A stretch of DNA of 7,361 bases from an uncultured Ignavibacteria bacterium (lineage in GTDB: Bacteria > Bacteroidota > Ignavibacteria > SZUA-365). Both the position numbers and the translations under genes were made by a program. Positions within the stretch are counted from its first letter, which is position 1, and every line of letters starts with the position of its first letter. Of this stretch, positions 4,642-7,361 are shown piece after piece. The notes below the pieces were generated by a model that saw only the letters and a program-made list of their open reading frames with translations, did not search any database and was not told where the DNA came from. The stretch is from the NCBI GenBank assembly GCA_913060595.1, contig CAJXSA010000188.1:1-7361 (forward strand), in the 5' to 3' direction.

Positions 4642-6030
4642 ATGAAAATCTTTTCAATCTCGCTGTTGCTCCTTCTCTGGACCGGGTCGGTTTCCGCACA
4701 GGACCATGCGGACTACATCGAGGGCCCGTTCGAAACTCCACAGGAAGTGACGGAAACCTGCCTGATGTGTCACGAGGACGCGGGCACAGAGGTCATGGAA
4801 ACCCGTCACTGGAAATGGCTGGGACCGGAATTCGACGCCGGTGACGAGCGCGGCGTCATACAGCTCGGCAAGCAGAACTTCATCAATAATTTTTGTATCT
4901 CCGTGCCGTCGAACTGGCCGCGCTGCACCAGCTGCCATATCAGTTACGGATGGAAAGACGATACCTTCGACCACAGCGATCCGAACAACATTGACTGCCT
5001 GGTTTGCCACGAACACACCGGAACGTATGCAAAGGAAGCGACCGGCGCGGGCATGCCGGTCGACGGCGTGGATCTGGTTCCCGTCGCGCAGAGCGTCGGT
5101 GCTTCCACGCGGCGCAATTGCGGTGTCTGTCATTTCGACGGCGGGGGCGGCAGCGGTGTCAAGCACGGGGATCTCGACGACAGCATGTACCAACCCTCGA
5201 GAGAACTCGATGTGCATATGGGCGGACTGGATTTCACCTGTACCGAATGTCACACGACGGATGCCCACAGCATCGCCGGCGCCGGACATGGTTCCAAGGC
5301 GGAAAACACGAATCATATTTCATGCCTGGACTGCCATGACACGGAGGTTCACGAGAAAAGCATTCTGAACGATCACGTCAGGACGCTGGCCTGTGAGAGC
5401 TGCCATGTCCCCACGTTCGCCCGAGAGGAAGCGACGAAAACATGGTGGGACTGGTCGAAAGCGGGAGAGGATCGTGACACGGAGACAGATGCGCAGGGAC
5501 GTGAGATCTACAACAGGAAAAAGGGTGCGTTCGTCTGGGAGAAAAACGTCATTCCCACCTATGTCTGGTCAGACGGCAGTGCCGCGTATTATATGATGGG
5601 TGACAAAATCGATCCCGCCCGCCCCGTGCGCCTCAACACCATTTCCGGCGGAATCAGTGATCCCGACGCACGCATCGCGCCGTTCAAAGTTATGCGGGGC
5701 AAACAGCCATACGACACGGAACACAGGCACCTCATCACTCCGCACCTGTTCGGAAAGGACGGGTACTGGAAAACGTTCGACTGGGATTCTGCATCACGCA
5801 TCGGCATGAAGGAAACCGGACTGCCGTACTCCGGGTCGGTCGGCTTCGTGGAAACAGAAATGTACTGGCCGATCAACCACATGGTCGCGCCTGCCGAAGA
5901 CGCATTGCACTGCACGAACTGCCACGGCAGAAAAGGGGAGCGCCGACTCGACTGGAAAGCCCTTGGCTACTCGCGGGATCCGATCACCCGGGGCTCCCGT
6001 TTCAAGCAGGGACTCGTCGATGAGGAATGA
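4642..6030 (+). CDS. Exported octaheme cytochrome c, tetrathionate reductase (OTR) family
   Basis: This encodes 462 residues. The ATG at 4642 is preferred because AAGGA (4631-4635) lies 6 bases upstream and a clean signal peptide follows (KIF, a run of Ile/Leu, cleavage near VSA-Q20). Eight CxxCH heme-binding motifs are present with Cys at 40, 95, 119, 160, 200, 228, 251 and 424. Seven are packed in the first 255 residues; the eighth follows a long insert near the C-terminus. This spacing, with NNFCISVPSNWPRCTSCH, YGWKDDTFD, the glycine-rich GGGGSGVKHGDLD and the late MYWPINHMVAP, matches the octaheme tetrathionate reductase family known from Shewanella. These are periplasmic enzymes that reduce tetrathionate, and in vitro also nitrite or hydroxylamine. 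The family's active-site heme has Lys as distal ligand; Lys174 in VKHGDLD is my candidate (inference). Cys85 is a non-heme cysteine. No electron-donor gene is adjacent, so the physiological substrate is uncertain. Confidence 0.9.
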   Translation: MKIFSISLLLLLWTGSVSAQDHADYIEGPFETPQEVTETCLMCHEDAGTEVMETRHWKWLGPEFDAGDERGVIQLGKQNFINNFCISVPSNWPRCTSCHISYGWKDDTFDHSDPNNIDCLVCHEHTGTYAKEATGAGMPVDGVDLVPVAQSVGASTRRNCGVCHFDGGGGSGVKHGDLDDSMYQPSRELDVHMGGLDFTCTECHTTDAHSIAGAGHGSKAENTNHISCLDCHDTEVHEKSILNDHVRTLACESCHVPTFAREEATKTWWDWSKAGEDRDTETDAQGREIYNRKKGAFVWEKNVIPTYVWSDGSAAYYMMGDKIDPARPVRLNTISGGISDPDARIAPFKVMRGKQPYDTEHRHLITPHLFGKDGYWKTFDWDSASRIGMKETGLPYSGSVGFVETEMYWPINHMVAPAEDALHCTNCHGRKGERRLDWKALGYSRDPITRGSRFKQGLVDEE

Positions 6031-6058
6031 TGCCTCGCGATGCCGGTACTGAAAACGA

Positions 6059-6087
6059 AACGACCCTCCGTATCACGGAGGGTCGTT
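6059..6087. terminator. Bidirectional terminator between cytochrome and peroxiredoxin genes
   Basis: Perfect 13-bp stem: AACGACCCTCCGT (6059-6071), loop ATC, ACGGAGGGTCGTT (6075-6087). The genes on both sides converge on it. The A-rich bases on its left (GAAAACGAAA) give a U-tract on the minus strand; the plus-strand tail (TTCTGT) is weaker. Confidence 0.85.
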
Positions 6088-6120
6088 CTGTATGAACGCA
6101 TTGTTTTCGATTCGCTGCGA

Positions 6121-6654
6121 TCAGTTCAGTGTGTCCTCTCCCGGCGTCCAGCCGCACGGCGTCAGCTTTTCGGTCTGCAGCGCTTCGAGCACGCGAAGTG
6201 TTTCTTCGACACTGCGTCCGGTGGTCAAATCGTTCACTGACACCCAGCGAATGATGCCTTCGGGATCAACGATAAAGGTCGCACGCAGCGCCACGCCATT
6301 GTTTTTTTCCAGAATCCCCAGTGATGAACACAGTTCGTGTTTCACGTCCGCGAGCATCGGAAAAGGAAGATCCCTCAGGTCGGGATGATTCTCGCGCCAT
6401 GCGAGGTGCACCCAGCGACTGTCGGTGCTTCCGCCGAGCAGCTTTGCGTTCCGCTTTTCAAACTCCGAGTTTGCCCTGCCGAACGCGGCAATTTCCGTCG
6501 GACAGACGAACGTGAAGTCCTCGGGCCAGAAGAAAATGACCTGCCAGTTGCCCGCGTTCGTCTTGTCCGTGATCTCCGCGAATTCCTTGCCGGGCTCGCG
6601 GCTGACGGTGGCGTGAAGCGAATATGCGGGGAACGTGTCACCTACAGTAAGCAT
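6121..6654 (-). CDS. ahpC: AhpC/TSA-family 2-Cys peroxiredoxin
   Basis: This encodes 177 residues. The ATG (6652-6654) has GAGGAG upstream (6662-6667) at 7-base spacing. The thioredoxin-fold peroxiredoxin signature is complete: FFWPEDFTFVCPTE gives P44-x3-T48-x2-C51 (peroxidatic Cys), and Arg124 lies in LRATFIVDPEG. The C-terminus carries PCGW with Cys167 in the resolving-Cys position, followed by PGEDTLN. The overall layout (MLTVGD-FPAY start, SR-EPGKEF, NAGNWQVIFFWPEDF, LPFPMLADVKHEL) closely resembles the AhpC of actinobacteria such as Mycobacterium tuberculosis, rather than the longer enterobacterial AhpC. The enzyme reduces H2O2, organic peroxides or peroxynitrite in the cytoplasm. No ahpF or ahpD is next to it, so its reductant is unknown. 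Cys109 is an additional cysteine. The resolving site has one Cys where the M. tuberculosis enzyme has a C-x-C pair. It diverges from htpG, and a palindrome lies upstream. Confidence 0.93.
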   Translation of the reverse strand: MLTVGDTFPAYSLHATVSREPGKEFAEITDKTNAGNWQVIFFWPEDFTFVCPTEIAAFGRANSEFEKRNAKLLGGSTDSRWVHLAWRENHPDLRDLPFPMLADVKHELCSSLGILEKNNGVALRATFIVDPEGIIRWVSVNDLTTGRSVEETLRVLEALQTEKLTPCGWTPGEDTLN

Positions 6655-6741
6655 TGATAAACTCCTCAGAAAACAGATTGAGAAATGTGTGTGTCGTATT
6701 GATGGCCTGCATGGATGATGAGTATGATTTGTATCCAGTAT

Positions 6742-6766
6742 CGGCCATGTCAGTGTAACATGACCG
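6742..6766. promoter_or_regulatory. 25-bp imperfect palindrome, candidate operator for the peroxiredoxin gene
   Basis: The arms are CGGCCATGTCA (6742-6752) and TAACATGACCG (6756-6766) around a GTG centre; 9 of 11 positions pair, and both mismatches would be G-T wobbles. It lies about 90 bases upstream of the ahpC ATG in the intergenic region shared with htpG. It does not match the PerR, Fur or OxyR consensus that I know. A regulator site is inferred from symmetry and position alone. Confidence 0.4.
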
Positions 6767-6835
6767 GCACGGGGATGATTCCAGCGCGCTTCGACGTGTG
6801 CTCTTCATGCGAAAATCGGTGTGGGCGCGAGATTG

Positions 6836-6870
6836 CTATTGAACGCAATAGGGTTTCCGCGCTAATTTTA
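6836..6870 (+). promoter_or_regulatory. Possible htpG promoter region with small palindrome
   Basis: CTATTG-AACG-CAATAG (6836-6851) is a perfect 6-bp inverted repeat. Within it TTG (6839-6841) lies 21 bases before TAATTTTA (6863-6870), which is close to the Bacteroidota -33 TTG / -7 TAnnTTTG arrangement. Neither a CIRCE element nor a sigma-32 promoter is recognisable. The support is weak because a single site cannot show conservation. Confidence 0.3.
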
Positions 6871-6909
6871 AAGATGCATTTGACAAATACATGAACAGGA
6901 GATTTCCCC

Positions 6910-7361
6910 ATGGCAGAACAGACGCAGGCAGCGGAGCAGTTCGAATACAAGGCAGAGATGAAGCAGCTGCTCCATCTGATTATTCACTCGCTGTACAAAC
7001 ACCCGGAAGTGTTTCTCCGTGAGCTGGTTTCGAATGCTTCGGATGCGCTCAACAAGGTGCGTTTCCTGCAGGTGACCAATGCCGCGGTGCATCAGCCGGA
7101 CGCCGAGCTTTGCATTCGCATTGAAATCGATGAAAAAAACCATGCGCTCACGATAGAGGACAGTGGCATCGGCATGACGCGAGAGGACCTGATCGAGCGC
7201 ATCGGGACGGTCGCCAGTTCCGGTACGCTGGACTTCCTGTCCCAGGTCAGCGAAGGAGAAAAGAAGCTCGACGGCAGCGAACTCATCGGACAGTTCGGCG
7301 TCGGTTTTTACTCCGTGTTCATGGTGACCGATGAGGTGACCGTGGAAACACGCCACGCCGG
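6910..7361 (+). CDS. htpG: Molecular chaperone HtpG (Hsp90), N-terminal part, runs off window
   Basis: The ATG at 6910 follows AGGAG (6897-6901) at 8-base spacing. The first 150 codons are present with no stop before the right edge. They form the N-terminal GHKL ATPase domain of bacterial Hsp90. EMKQLLHLIIHSLY leads into FLRELVSNASDA (Glu38 as the general base, Asn42 binding Mg-ATP), then IEDSGIGM (Asp84 for adenine, with G86 and G88), the lid start GTVASSGT, and GQFGVGFYS (127-135). HtpG is an ATP-driven dimeric cytosolic chaperone for stress-damaged and maturing proteins. In the lid motif, residue 103 is Ser where E. coli HtpG has the Lys of IAKSGT; this may be ordinary for the lineage. The middle and C-terminal dimerisation domains lie beyond the window. 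It is divergent from the peroxiredoxin gene, and the 255-base intergenic region holds the two palindromes. Confidence 0.96.
   Translation, partial: MAEQTQAAEQFEYKAEMKQLLHLIIHSLYKHPEVFLRELVSNASDALNKVRFLQVTNAAVHQPDAELCIRIEIDEKNHALTIEDSGIGMTREDLIERIGTVASSGTLDFLSQVSEGEKKLDGSELIGQFGVGFYSVFMVTDEVTVETRHA

Noticed and set aside
4654..5316. 220-residue open frame on the minus strand
   Set aside because: It lies opposite the heme-motif-bearing cytochrome coding region, so it is a shadow.
6880..6885. Perfect TTGACA, a possible -35 box for htpG
   Set aside because: It is only 24 bases before the ATG, so the matching -10 box would overlap the ribosome-binding site and start codon.
6868..7356. 162-residue open frame on the minus strand
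   Set aside because: It is antisense to htpG, whose GHKL motifs are unambiguous on the plus strand.

Overview
The window is a GC-rich (roughly 55-60%, estimated by eye) piece of bacterial chromosome. It holds eight complete or nearly complete genes, plus one partial gene at the left edge and one at the right edge counted among them as incomplete. Tightly packed housekeeping and stress genes sit beside a periplasmic multiheme cytochrome. The closest match by family resemblance is a Bacteroidota/Chlorobiota-type bacterium (Ignavibacteria-like). The hints are the W-x-D-R/D-I-Y-x-Q-R propeller repeats at the left edge, the small stand-alone CBM48 protein ending in DNSVVIV-like residues, the style of the HtpG N-terminus, and a possible TAnnTTTG-like promoter element before htpG. 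This assignment is inferred from memory of the families, not from a search. There is no CRISPR array, tRNA, rRNA, insertion sequence or phage gene that I can see.

Layout, left to right. (1) Bases 1-1148, plus strand: the C-terminal end of a propeller-like repeat protein, then 13 bases later a small protein with a C-terminal NusG-domain-II-like module; a strong bidirectional terminator follows. (2) Bases 1196-2790, minus strand: a DEDDh 3'-5' exonuclease (DnaQ-like) with a C-terminal GKYRG module, then a Lys/Ala-repeat, histone-H1-like tail fused to an ArsC/Spx-type thioredoxin-fold domain. (3) Bases 2969-4423, plus strand: a CorA-family divalent-cation channel, diverging from the exonuclease, then a 98-residue stand-alone CBM48 protein. 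(4) Bases 4642-6030, plus strand: an exported octaheme cytochrome c of the tetrathionate-reductase (OTR) type, closed by a 13-bp bidirectional hairpin. (5) Bases 6121-6654, minus strand: an AhpC-type 2-Cys peroxiredoxin. Divergent from it, from 6910 to the right edge, is the ATP-binding domain of the chaperone HtpG.

The genes do not form one pathway. The shared theme is redox and stress: a multiheme reductase, a peroxiredoxin, HtpG and a nucleoid-tail/ArsC fusion. The most unusual object is the Lys/Ala-repeat-ArsC fusion (1196-1915), which has a near-perfect 63-bp tandem repeat and a perfect 15-bp palindrome upstream. Next are the orphan NusG-II-like protein with a Tat-like but hydrophobic-core-less N-terminus, and a 25-bp imperfect palindrome between the peroxiredoxin and htpG. 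I do not see a clearly new multi-gene system; the novelty is at the level of single-gene architectures and candidate operators.
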